This document shows, in pieces, positions 35,999-44,752 of a DNA stretch of 64,000 nucleotides. Within the stretch, counting starts at the first letter, position 1. Every line of letters starts with the position of its first letter. The notes beneath the pieces are model-generated. The model had not been told where the DNA came from, ran no database searches, and worked only from the letters and a program-made list of their open reading frames with translations. Position numbers and translations under genes: made by a program. The DNA comes from Paraburkholderia piptadeniae (GTDB lineage Bacteria; Pseudomonadota; Gammaproteobacteria; Burkholderiales; Burkholderiaceae). The stretch spans positions 1 to 64,000 of the forward strand of contig NZ_CYGY02000038.1 in NCBI RefSeq assembly GCF_900007165.1. The letters are read 5' to 3'.

Positions 35999-36308
35999 GT
36001 CGTGCCGCCCGCCAGCTGCCCGGCTGGCCGTTTCACTCTCCTGGAGAGCCCGTGCCAACACGTGCGCGGCCCGGAACGCGCGTGCGTTTCATATAAATCC
36101 AACTGCCAACGAATGCAGGTAAAACATTGCGTTGGCAATCTGTATCGTCGGCGAGTAAGACGAAAAGCCTGGTTCGGAAGCGCATTTGCGCCTTTATCGG
36201 AGTAAACGCGGGGAGCGGGGCACCCGAAGCCGTTCAGTTCACTGAACGGACGACCGCTTTACTTGTCCATTACATAGTTGATAGCACTGCACCGAGTGGA
36301 CAAGTCCG
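35999..36308. promoter_or_regulatory. Upstream region of DHA2 exporter
   Basis: 310 bases with no gene; includes the inverted repeat at its 3' end. Confidence 0.35.
36261..36305. promoter_or_regulatory. Long-spaced inverted repeat before exporter gene
   Basis: ACTTGTCCA and TGGACAAGT, perfect 9-base arms 27 bases apart, ending three bases before the exporter ATG. Could be paired half-sites for a repressor, or an RNA hairpin that occludes the weak ribosome site. Confidence 0.45.
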
Positions 36309-37961
36309 ATGGCCGATCACGCCGCCCCGCCTCTCGACAAAACGCGCGACGAGCCGCATGCGTTGGCCGCTCAGGCCGCCCCTTGCGACGATCTCGCCAT
36401 CCTTGCGCAACCCGCTGGCGACCGCCCGTGCCGCCGCAAGCGGCTTGCTCTCGCGGCGACGATTCTCGGCACCAGCATGGCCTTCATCGACGGCTCGGTC
36501 GTCAACGTCGCGCTGTCCTCCATCCAGAGCGAACTCGGCGCGAGCGTCGCGGCGATGCAATGGGTCGTCAATGCATACCTGTTGCTGCTCGGCTCATTGG
36601 TGCTGGTGGGTGGAGCGATGGGCGACAAGCTTGGGCGGCGCACGGTATTCATGGCGGGCATCGGGTTGTTCACAGTGGCATCGGCGGCATGCGGCTTCGC
36701 ACCGAGCTCCGGCGCGCTGATCGCGGCGCGCGCGGTGCAGGGCGTCGGTGCGGCGCTGCTTGTGCCGAGCAGTCTCGCGATCATCGGCGCGGTCTTCGAC
36801 GAGCGCGAGCGTGGTCGCGCGATAGGCACATGGGCCGGCGTTGGCGCGATCACGTCGGCCGTGGGTCCTGTTGCGGGCGGCTGGCTCGTCGATGCGTTCT
36901 CGTGGCGCGCGATCTTCTATCTGAACGTGCCGCTCGCGGCCGCGACGATCGCGCTCGCGCTGTCGTCGGTGCCGGACAGCCGCAACGAAGGCTCCGCGCG
37001 CCGTCTTGACTGGGCAGGCGCGATCACGGCGGCCGCCGGGCTCGGCGCGCTCACGTATGGACTCACGCGCGCTTCGTCACATGGTTTCAACGATGAAGTG
37101 GTGATCGGCGCGATCGCTGCCGGAATCCTCGTCTGCGCCGTTTTCATCGCGATCGAAGCGCGCAGCCAAGACCCGATGATGCCGCTCGACGTGTTTCATT
37201 CGCGAGATTTCAGCGGCGCGAACCTCGTCACGTTGCTGCTGTATTTCGGTCTCGGCGGCGCGCTGTTCTTTCTTCCGTTCACGCTGATTCGCGCGCACGG
37301 CTACTCGGCGACGGAAGCCGGCGCGGCGCTGTTGCCCCTGCCCGTCGTGATGGGCGGTCTGTCGCGCTTCACAGGCGGGCTCGCGACGCGCCTCGGGCCA
37401 CGTGCGTTACTGACTGTCGGCCCGTTGATCGCGGCTGTCGGCTTCACTCTGCTCGCGCTGCCTGCGCTGTTCGAGACCGATCGCGAAACCTATTGGACGA
37501 GCTTTTTTCCCGGGCTCGCCGTGCTCGGTCTCGGCATGACGATCACCGTCGCCCCGCTGACGACGACCGTGATGACGGCCGTTCCCGCCGCGCGCGCGGG
37601 CGTCGCGTCGGGCATCAACAATGCTGTTGCGCGCATCGCGAGCCTGCTGGCAATCGCGGTGCTCGGCATCGTGTTCATGTGGTCGCATGGCGCGGCGCTC
37701 GCGGTGCGCCTCGAACGACTGAACATTCCGCACGACCTGCATCGCGCGGGGCAACTGCTCGAACCCGATACATCGACGCTGACGGGCGCGCACGCGGTGC
37801 CTTCACCGATCATCGAGGCGCAGGCGGAAGCGATCGATGCGGGACTACGGGCTGTCGCGCTGACGTCGGCAGCATGCGCTTTGCTCGGCGCAGCGTGCGC
37901 TGCGGCGACGATCCGCGGGCAGAAGGCGAGACAAGCCCAGACTCCAGGGCAGGCAAGCTAG
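36309..37961 (+). CDS. MFS drug exporter, DHA2 (EmrB/QacA) family
   Basis: 550 residues, about 14 transmembrane helices. Motif A-like GGAMGDKLGRR lies between helices 2 and 3, and motif C-like GPVAGGWLVDAFSWRAIFY is in helix 5. Proton-driven export of hydrophobic or aromatic toxic compounds is expected. No membrane-fusion gene accompanies it. Its place behind the hydroquinone cluster suggests efflux of pathway intermediates, but it could be independent. The gene has higher GC than its surroundings. Confidence 0.87.
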   Translation: MADHAAPPLDKTRDEPHALAAQAAPCDDLAILAQPAGDRPCRRKRLALAATILGTSMAFIDGSVVNVALSSIQSELGASVAAMQWVVNAYLLLLGSLVLVGGAMGDKLGRRTVFMAGIGLFTVASAACGFAPSSGALIAARAVQGVGAALLVPSSLAIIGAVFDERERGRAIGTWAGVGAITSAVGPVAGGWLVDAFSWRAIFYLNVPLAAATIALALSSVPDSRNEGSARRLDWAGAITAAAGLGALTYGLTRASSHGFNDEVVIGAIAAGILVCAVFIAIEARSQDPMMPLDVFHSRDFSGANLVTLLLYFGLGGALFFLPFTLIRAHGYSATEAGAALLPLPVVMGGLSRFTGGLATRLGPRALLTVGPLIAAVGFTLLALPALFETDRETYWTSFFPGLAVLGLGMTITVAPLTTTVMTAVPAARAGVASGINNAVARIASLLAIAVLGIVFMWSHGAALAVRLERLNIPHDLHRAGQLLEPDTSTLTGAHAVPSPIIEAQAEAIDAGLRAVALTSAACALLGAACAAATIRGQKARQAQTPGQAS

Positions 37962-38484
37962 CGCGACGGATCGGTTCCCGCTGCACGTCGGAAGTGGCAA
38001 GTGGATACGTAAGCAAAGTTCGACGCATAGTTCGCGGCCGTGGCTGGCGATGGCATCCGGAAACATGACTTTCAGCCGTCGTCATGTTTCACCGTTTTCT
38101 TTCCATTCGCCTGGTTCTTTGGTTTCGAAGCGGAACGATATGGTCAGATCAGTCCTATGCAGGAGGCAAAGAAGCACAAGCGCTGAAACATTCCTTGTGT
38201 GTGCCCGTATTCACACTCCAGTGAGTTCTCACCGCGAACTGTGTCGAAAGCTTGCGCGTTTCCGGCCGGTAGTGTTCAACGTTTCCGGCCAATAACACTC
38301 GAATTAGGGACGAAATTGTTGCAGCGCCGCGATAGCTGCTAAGCTCGATGCAGTGCTGGTTGTCTCAAGCGTGGAACCTCGGTCGAACCGGCATCAAGTT
38401 CGATGTGTATTCTGGACACCAAGACTCACCGGCTTGGAGAAACATATCTATGCCCGCAACGCGCACGGGAGAGCGGCTCATTTC
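37962..38484. other. Intergenic, no gene recognised
   Basis: About 520 bases; promoter of the next gene expected. Nothing specific seen. Confidence 0.35.
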
Positions 38485-39420
38485 ATGGAGACGCTCACAT
38501 GCCCATGCGCAGACTTCAGGTGTACTGTGCGACGACCTTTCAAATCACGGGTAAAAGAGCAAGCAAAAGCTCTGCTGCCAGACTTGCTTTTCCTTTCACT
38601 TCTACATCGAAAAGAAGTAGGGCGATTTCCAAATCTGATCCGGCCGCGTACATTCAACGAACAGATCCTGAGAAGAAGCCTGAAACCTGATCCTCGATAC
38701 GCTCTTCTGACGGACAAGCTTGGTGTGCGCGAGTACGTAGGCAGAGTGCTTGGTGAACAGTTTCTTGTTCCCTTGATTTCGAAACCCGCGGGGTTTACGC
38801 CATCCGTTTTCGATTCACTTCCGGATTCCTTTGTGATGAAAGCGAATCACGGAAGCTCGTTCGTAGAAGTCGTGCACGACAAATCGAAAGCCAGTTTTGA
38901 GGGACTTCAACATCTCGCTGCTCGATGGCTGTCGACGAATTTCTATAAAAACGCTCGTGAGCGTCACTACAGGGACATCGAGCCGCGATTGTTCTTCGAG
39001 ACGCTTTTGCTCGACAAAAGAGGAAAGATTCCTGCCGACTACAAGGTGCACTGTTTCGGCGGAAAAACGGGACGACCCGAGATGTTCATCCTGCACATCA
39101 GCGATCGCTTTGGGCAAGACCCGCGTGGCAACATCTATGACGTGAACTGGAATCATCTCGACGTATCGGTCGGCGGGTATGCGCGCAGTGTCACGCCGGA
39201 ACCGCCTCCCGATAACCTGGCCATGGTGCTTCAAGCCGCAGAGACGTTATCCGAAGGTTTTGACTATGTGCGGGTCGACCTATATGCCTTCGATGATGCG
39301 ATTTACTTTGGTGAATTGACGTTCACGCCTGGTGCGGGCGTGGTGCCCATGTTCCCCGACCAGATCGATTTCGAGTGGGGCAAACTCTTGAGAACCATGG
39401 CTTCTACAGGTACTCAATGA
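38485..39420 (+). CDS. TupA-like ATP-grasp protein
   Basis: About 311 residues of the ATP-grasp TupA-like family, associated with surface polysaccharide or teichuronopeptide synthesis. Family segments are PRTFNEQILRRSL, FVMKANHGSSFVEVVHDKS, ADYKVHCFGG and VRVDLYAFDDAIYFGELTF, followed by TPGAG with the metal/ATP-binding acidic residues. It would ligate an amino acid or modify a glycan. The start is uncertain: ATG 38485 is chosen, but the frame is open upstream to 38353 and no strong ribosome site is seen. The lower GC content than neighbours suggests transfer. Confidence 0.72.
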   Translation: METLTCPCADFRCTVRRPFKSRVKEQAKALLPDLLFLSLLHRKEVGRFPNLIRPRTFNEQILRRSLKPDPRYALLTDKLGVREYVGRVLGEQFLVPLISKPAGFTPSVFDSLPDSFVMKANHGSSFVEVVHDKSKASFEGLQHLAARWLSTNFYKNARERHYRDIEPRLFFETLLLDKRGKIPADYKVHCFGGKTGRPEMFILHISDRFGQDPRGNIYDVNWNHLDVSVGGYARSVTPEPPPDNLAMVLQAAETLSEGFDYVRVDLYAFDDAIYFGELTFTPGAGVVPMFPDQIDFEWGKLLRTMASTGTQ

Positions 39421-39526
39421 AGTGACGGCTTTTGCAATGGCTGCGGCTAGTGGACGCGCGATCGAGGCTTTTTTCACGACCGAAAGCCGACAATGTCGAT
39501 GCGGGTGGCGGGATTGTCTCTTCTGT

Positions 39527-40195
39527 CTACACCATGATGAATCCGTGCCGCATTCCGAGCATCACCGCTTCGGTGCGGTTGGTCGCGCCGAGTTTGCCGA
39601 AGATGGAGGAGAGGTGGAATTTCACCGTGTTGTCCGAGATGTCGAGTTGCCGCGCGATCTCCTTGTTGCCGAGTCCGTCGGCGAGCATCGCCAGCACTTC
39701 GATCTCGCGTAACGTCAAGGCTTCGAACGATTCGCCGGATGCCGTCGTGTGCCGCGGTTTTCGTCCGGCCAGCAGCTTTGCGAGAATGTCGGGCGACAGC
39801 ACGCAAAGACCCGCGGCGACGGCTTCGATGGACACGACGATTTCGGCTGGCATCGCGTTGTGCGAGAGGATAGCAACCGCATCGGTGGGCAGCGCATCGA
39901 GGATCGATTCGCTGTCCGGGTCGTCGCTCAACAGGACCAGCGCCGGTGGCGCGTGTCCCGGTTCGAATAACGTCTTGAGCGCGTCGCTCACCTCGGGCTC
40001 GATGTCGGTCACGACCACATCCGGCACCGAACCGGCAAGGCAATCGACGAGCGTTTCGGCGTCCGCTGCGCTACCCGTGAACTCAAGTGCCGGGCTCGCC
40101 TCGACAAGCGTTTGCAGGCTTGCGCGCACCTGCGACGATGCAGCAATCACCGCGACCCGCACGGGCGCCATGTGTACCCTCTGTCCATCCGACAT
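39527..40195 (-). CDS. LuxR-type response regulator with degenerate receiver
   Basis: 222 residues. The N-terminal receiver-like domain has an aspartate in VVVTDIEPE, but the acidic pair that normally binds Mg (as in VDDH) reads AASS, and the conserved Lys region reads SHNAMP, so phosphorylation is doubtful. The C-terminal LuxR HTH (LTLREIEVLAMLADGLGNKE, then NTVKFHLSSIFGKLGATNR) is intact. It lies 18 bases after the protease gene on the same strand, so the two form an operon. No sensor kinase gene is nearby. Confidence 0.85.
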   Translation of the reverse strand: MSDGQRVHMAPVRVAVIAASSQVRASLQTLVEASPALEFTGSAADAETLVDCLAGSVPDVVVTDIEPEVSDALKTLFEPGHAPPALVLLSDDPDSESILDALPTDAVAILSHNAMPAEIVVSIEAVAAGLCVLSPDILAKLLAGRKPRHTTASGESFEALTLREIEVLAMLADGLGNKEIARQLDISDNTVKFHLSSIFGKLGATNRTEAVMLGMRHGFIMV

Positions 40196-40213
40196 TTCGC
40201 CGCTTCCCGGACC

Positions 40214-41152
40214 TCATCTGCACGAATTCCGTTGAGGGCGTTCGCCCACTGTGACCGAACAGGCGTGGCGTTCGCCACCTCGGATCAGCGCGATTTGCAA
40301 CGGCTGTCCAATGCTCGCGGAGCCCAGCGCGGCATGCACGTCGCCCATGTCTCGGCAGGGCTTGCCGTCCAGTTCGATCAGCACATCGCCGATCAGCACG
40401 CCCGCCTGTTCCGCGGGACCGCCCGGCGCTAGCGAATTGATCAGCAATCCGCTGCTGAACGGCAGGCTCATTTTGTCGACCCACGCGTCCAGCAGGTTGA
40501 CCTGCTGCGTGCCGACGCCAAGATAGCCGCGTGAGACGCGACCTTTAGCCAGCAGTTCATCGGTGACGCGCTCCACGGTCATCCCGGGAATCACCATGCC
40601 GGCGCCGCGCATCAGCGCCGACGTGCAGATGCCCATGACCTGCCCGCGCATATCCGCTAGAGCCGCACCGGAGAAACCTGCGCGCAGACCGCCGTCCAGT
40701 CGCACGAACGCATCGAGCTGTCCACCTCTCCAGGTGCGCCAGGGGCCACCTGTGCTGCCGATCACGCCAAAATCAGCGCTGACGCCGAGCTCGTCCGCAC
40801 GAGCGACGGCGAGCGCAAGATGACCCGGCTTCAGCGAGCGGGCATCGCCGGAATCGATTGGGTCCAGCTCCACGCCGTCCAGTTTCAGCACGCCGAGGTC
40901 GGTGCCCGAATCCAGGCCCGCGAGGACTGCGCCGACCGTACGGCCGTCGGACAACGTGACTTCGATCCCGTCCTCACGCCTGATCGTATGCGCAGCCGTC
41001 ACGACGACGCCATGTCGCCAGATTACGCCACTTGACGGCATGCGATGCCGGCCGTGTACTGCCACGACACTTCGCCCGACTCGCCCGACAATGTCTGCCA
41101 GAGTGTCCGAGAAATCCATCAAAGGATTTCCGCTTGAGGATGTGGTTTCCAT
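40214..41152 (-). CDS. Trypsin-like PDZ serine protease (HtrA family), no signal peptide
   Basis: 312 residues. The chymotrypsin-fold part shows His in VTAAHTI, Asp in GTDLGVLKL and Ser in GLRAGFSGAALAD (GFSG in place of GNSGGP). A PDZ domain follows (GLLINSLAPGGPAEQAGVLI, then GDVLIELDG). Unlike DegP/DegQ it has no signal peptide or membrane anchor, so a cytoplasmic location is likely. Operon with the degenerate LuxR regulator suggests regulated proteolysis or signalling rather than periplasmic quality control. Confidence 0.8.
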   Translation of the reverse strand: METTSSSGNPLMDFSDTLADIVGRVGRSVVAVHGRHRMPSSGVIWRHGVVVTAAHTIRREDGIEVTLSDGRTVGAVLAGLDSGTDLGVLKLDGVELDPIDSGDARSLKPGHLALAVARADELGVSADFGVIGSTGGPWRTWRGGQLDAFVRLDGGLRAGFSGAALADMRGQVMGICTSALMRGAGMVIPGMTVERVTDELLAKGRVSRGYLGVGTQQVNLLDAWVDKMSLPFSSGLLINSLAPGGPAEQAGVLIGDVLIELDGKPCRDMGDVHAALGSASIGQPLQIALIRGGERHACSVTVGERPQRNSCR

Positions 41153-41312
41153 TTCAAGTCTCCTGCCAGTTGCGATGCGACCTGCTTGTGCCTCGCGTCA
41201 TCGATTGCCCGGCTATCCATGCGGATAGCGTTGTGACGACGGGTTCACAATGACAGAAGAAGAGGGGGCGCACACCACCCAAATGGGTAGCCGGGCAAAA
41301 TGGCAGCAAACG

Positions 41313-41915
41313 CTACGCGAGCAGCAACAAGGCATCGGCGAGCGAGAGCACCGTTGTGCGCGAATCGAACGCCGTCGAAAAAAGATGATCGTGCACGACC
41401 TGATCCGGGTCGTAACAGCAATCCTTGACCGTGAACAAGCGGAAGTCCGCGTCGCTCGCGTACGCAACCGACGACAGCACGACACCCGTCGACGCAATGC
41501 CCACCATGAGCAGTGTATCGATACCTTGCGCGCAAAGCCGCGCCTGCAGGTCGGTACCGAAGAACACGCTGGCACGATGCGCGATGATGAGCGGTTCAGT
41601 GGCCTGCTGGCCGAGTTCGGGCGCGATCCGGTCGTCGATGAAAAGACCAAGTTGCTTGATTCCCTGGCCGTTCCTGTTCAACGGACTGACTTCAGGATAG
41701 CCCGGACTAAAGTGGATCTTGGCGAAATAGACGCTGATGCCTTTGGCCCGCGCAGCGTCACACAGCTTGCGCGTATTGGCGAGCAGAGTGGGCGCGACGG
41801 ATGGAAACAACGCCAGGATGTCAGTCTGATAGTGCATGACCACCAGAGCTGTTTGCCCTGGAACGATCGCCGGTATCGGCATCTTCGTGCCATGCGCTTC
41901 GACGGCGCTTTTCAT
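41313..41915 (-). CDS. Isochorismatase-fold hydrolase lacking the usual Cys
   Basis: About 200 residues of the isochorismatase/cysteine hydrolase fold: ALVVMHYQTDILALF at the N-terminus, and LMVGIASTGVVLSSVAYASD near the active-site strand. The nucleophilic Cys that normally follows this strand (as in T-x-x-C-V) is Val here, so it belongs to a subgroup with changed or absent amidohydrolase activity. The start is uncertain: 41915, 41882 or 41969 are possible and none has a clear ribosome site. It lies downstream of the GntR gene on the same strand, 134 bases away. Confidence 0.7.
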   Translation of the reverse strand: MKSAVEAHGTKMPIPAIVPGQTALVVMHYQTDILALFPSVAPTLLANTRKLCDAARAKGISVYFAKIHFSPGYPEVSPLNRNGQGIKQLGLFIDDRIAPELGQQATEPLIIAHRASVFFGTDLQARLCAQGIDTLLMVGIASTGVVLSSVAYASDADFRLFTVKDCCYDPDQVVHDHLFSTAFDSRTTVLSLADALLLLA

Positions 41916-42048
41916 GCCCGGCTGACTGTCCGCCGAAGCGACGGGTGCGGGTTCAATGCGTGGCGGCATAAGGCGACGCGATGAAGAAAGTTGCTCGACT
42001 CTACCACGGCCATCGTGAAGCGAAATTTCAAGGAGCGATGCAGGCCCG

Positions 42049-42714
42049 CTATTCATCGACTTCCGTCGACGCATACCGCGTGTGCAATCTCGCCGCGACG
42101 TTGGCGAGATGATCGCGCATGCGCGCATAGGCGGCATCCGCATCGCGTTCCAGCATGCAATCGACGATCGCCTTGTGCTCTGCCGCGAAGCGTTGCCGAT
42201 TGCGGTCGTCGACTGTTTTTTCGCGCAACGTCGGCCGTGCGCGCACGCCGTTGATCGCTTCCATCAGCGCGATGATGGCGGGGTTACGCGTCGCTTGCGC
42301 GATCAGCAGATGGAAACGGTGATCCCACTTCTGCCACTCCTCGTCGTCGCGCGCAGTGGCGTTCTTGCGCGCGCAGTTCTCGAGTTCAGCGAGGTCCTCG
42401 GGTGAGGCTTTGATCGCGGCCAGCGCGGCAAAGGCCGGTTCGATGGCGAGCCGCATCTCGGCGATATCGGCGGGACTCGTGCGCGCGCCGAGTCCCGCGA
42501 CCGTGGGCGTGAACCTGATCGGGCGGCTGCCCAGATACGTGCCGCGTCCGACCCCGCGCCATACGCGCCCCGACGCTTCAAGCGTCGACAGCGCGGCGCG
42601 CAGTTCGCGTCGCGACAAGCCGAGCATTTCCGCCAGTTGCCGTTCTGGCGGCAACGCATCGCCATCGCGCAGCCCGTGCTTGCTGATGAAGGCATTTAAT
42701 GCTTCCACGCTCAT
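42049..42714 (-). CDS. GntR family regulator, FadR (FCD) subfamily
   Basis: 221 residues. An N-terminal winged helix (LPPERQLAEMLGLSRRELRA) is followed by the all-helical FCD ligand-binding domain with metal-binding Asp/His residues (EWQKWDHRFHLLIAQAT). It is divergent from the gamma-glutamyltransferase gene, and two GAACCAA/TTGGTTC inverted repeats lie between them. It is expected to repress that operon and itself until a carboxylated ligand binds. Confidence 0.87.
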   Translation of the reverse strand: MSVEALNAFISKHGLRDGDALPPERQLAEMLGLSRRELRAALSTLEASGRVWRGVGRGTYLGSRPIRFTPTVAGLGARTSPADIAEMRLAIEPAFAALAAIKASPEDLAELENCARKNATARDDEEWQKWDHRFHLLIAQATRNPAIIALMEAINGVRARPTLREKTVDDRNRQRFAAEHKAIVDCMLERDADAAYARMRDHLANVAARLHTRYASTEVDE

Positions 42715-42736
42715 CGACTATTCCCCTTTGGCGTCT

Positions 42737-42756
42737 GAACCAATATTTGTTGGTTC
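42737..42756. promoter_or_regulatory. Inverted repeat operator 1 for GntR
   Basis: GAACCAA-N6-TTGGTTC, perfect 7-base arms, 22 bases before the gntR start codon. Fits autoregulation. Confidence 0.65.
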
Positions 42757-42892
42757 GAAGTATAAGAGGCGCGCGCCGGATTTGCAATGCCAGGCGAATC
42801 CGAGCTTGACACCGTATTTTTGTACGTAAACATTAAGCGACGACAGCACAGGCGCTGTACCTGGAAGAAAAAACAGCGAGCCAATTTTTGGC

Positions 42893-42913
42893 GAACCAAG
42901 TATGTATTGGTTC
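42893..42913. promoter_or_regulatory. Inverted repeat operator 2 for GntR
   Basis: GAACCAA-N7-TTGGTTC with the same arms as operator 1, 17 bases before the gamma-glutamyltransferase start, where a bound repressor would block transcription or early elongation. Confidence 0.65.
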
Positions 42914-42930
42914 GAATGGAGGAGTTCGAT

Positions 42931-44715
42931 ATGGGATTCACGACGCGCCCGGAACTGATCGGCACTTTCGGCATGGTGGCGAGTACGCATTGGCTTGCCA
43001 GTGCGTCGGCGATGGCGGTTCTCGAGAAAGGAGGCAATGCGTTCGATGCCGCGGCTGCCGCCGGCTTCGTGCTGCAGATCGTCGAGCCGCACCTGAACGG
43101 TCCGGGCGGCGAGCTGCCTGTCGTGTTCTATTCGTCGCGGGAAGACCGGGTGCGCGTGTTGTGCGGTCAGGGCGTCACGCCGGCCGCGATGTCGATCGAA
43201 CGCATGAAGCAGATGGGCCTCGATGTCGTGCCGGGCACGGGCTTGCTGCCGGCTGTCGTACCTGGCGCGTTCGGCGGCTGGATGGCGTTGTTGCGCGACT
43301 ACGGGCAACTGCCGCTCGCCGACGTGCTGAGCTACGCGATTGGCTACGCAAGGAACGGCTATCCGGTGATTCCGCGCATGTCCGCATCCATTCTCGCGAT
43401 ACAGGAGTTCTTCAAGTCGGAATGGAAGACGTCTGCCGCCGAGTGGCTGAAGGACGGCGAAGCGCCGCGCCCCAATGCGCTGTTCGCGAACCCGGCCATC
43501 GCGGCGACGTACGAGCGCATTCTGAAACTCGCGTCGTCGAAACAGGATCGTGCCGAGCAGTGCGAAGCCGCTCGCCATGCGTTCTATCGGGGCTTCGTCG
43601 CGGATGCGGTCGATCAGTATTTCCGCGGCACGCCCGTGCTCGATACGTCGGGCAAGCGGAATCGCGGTCTTCTGACGGGCGACGATCTCGCGCGCTGGCA
43701 GCCTTCATACGAGGACCCGACGTCGTTCGAGTACGAAGGGCTGACGGTGCACAAGACGGGGCCGTGGGGCCAGGGTCCCGTCTTCCTGCAGCAGCTTGCG
43801 TTGCTGAAGGGCTTCGATCTCGCATCGATGGACCCGACGGGTCCGGACTTCATCCATACCGTGATCGAATGCGCGAAGCTCGCGTTCGCTGACCGCGAAG
43901 TGTTCTACGGCGATCCGAACTTCTCCGACGTGCCGCTGCCGACTCTGCTGAGCGATGCCTATAACGACGAGCGCCGCAAGCTCGTCGACGGCAAGCGCGC
44001 GTCACTCGAGTTCCGTCCGGGGGCGATCGGCGACAGCGCCGCGCGCGCCGCGATCATCGTCGCCAATGCGGGACGCGAGCAGCCGGGCGGATTCGGGCAG
44101 GGCGAGCCGACCTTCGCGCCCTTGCCGGAATTGCGTGGCGACACGGTGCATCTGGACGTCGTGGATCGCTGGGGCAACATGGTGTCCGCGACGCCGTCGG
44201 GCGGCTGGCTACAGGCATCGCCCGCCGTGCCGGGCCTTGGTTTCAACATCACGACGCGCACACAGATGTTCTGGCTCGAACCGGGACTGCCGTCGTCGCT
44301 CGGTCCTGGCCGCCGGCCGCGCACGACACTGTCGCCGACGCTCGTCACGCGCGACGGCAAGCCGTATGCCGCGTTCGGTTCGCCCGGCGGCGACCAGCAG
44401 GACCAGTGGTCGCTCCAGCTTTTCCTCAAGCACGTGCACGCCGGCATGAACCTGCAGGCCGCCGTCGATTCGCCGACCTTCCAGACCGCGCACTTTCCGG
44501 GCTCCTTCTATCCGCGCGCGATGCAGCTCGGAAAGATGTCCGCCGAAGCGCGCATCCCCGAAGCGACGCTCGCCGAATTGCGCCGCCGTGGGCACGATCT
44601 GACGGTCGCGGAGCCGTGGGCGCTTGGCCGCGTCTGCGCCGTCGGCATTCGAGACGGCCTGATGCGTGGCGCCGCGACGCCGCGTCAGATGCAGGCGTAT
44701 GCGATCGGCCGTTAA
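42931..44715 (+). CDS. Gamma-glutamyltransferase family protein
   Basis: 594 residues of the Ntn-hydrolase GGT family, which self-cleaves before a catalytic Thr. The N-terminal segment MVASTHWLASASAMAVLEKG and GNAFDAAAAAGFVLQIVEPH are family typical, and Thr405 in GDTVHLDVVDRWGN is the predicted nucleophile and processing site. No signal peptide is evident, so it may act in the cytoplasm, unlike periplasmic Ggt. It could remove or transfer a gamma-glutamyl group from an amine conjugate. ATG 42931 is chosen because GGAGGAG lies before it. First gene of an operon with an MFS carrier and a GAF protein. Confidence 0.82.
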   Translation: MGFTTRPELIGTFGMVASTHWLASASAMAVLEKGGNAFDAAAAAGFVLQIVEPHLNGPGGELPVVFYSSREDRVRVLCGQGVTPAAMSIERMKQMGLDVVPGTGLLPAVVPGAFGGWMALLRDYGQLPLADVLSYAIGYARNGYPVIPRMSASILAIQEFFKSEWKTSAAEWLKDGEAPRPNALFANPAIAATYERILKLASSKQDRAEQCEAARHAFYRGFVADAVDQYFRGTPVLDTSGKRNRGLLTGDDLARWQPSYEDPTSFEYEGLTVHKTGPWGQGPVFLQQLALLKGFDLASMDPTGPDFIHTVIECAKLAFADREVFYGDPNFSDVPLPTLLSDAYNDERRKLVDGKRASLEFRPGAIGDSAARAAIIVANAGREQPGGFGQGEPTFAPLPELRGDTVHLDVVDRWGNMVSATPSGGWLQASPAVPGLGFNITTRTQMFWLEPGLPSSLGPGRRPRTTLSPTLVTRDGKPYAAFGSPGGDQQDQWSLQLFLKHVHAGMNLQAAVDSPTFQTAHFPGSFYPRAMQLGKMSAEARIPEATLAELRRRGHDLTVAEPWALGRVCAVGIRDGLMRGAATPRQMQAYAIGR

Positions 44716-44752
44716 ACGTCACATGTCGTAGCAGATCTTCTGGAGCACTTTC

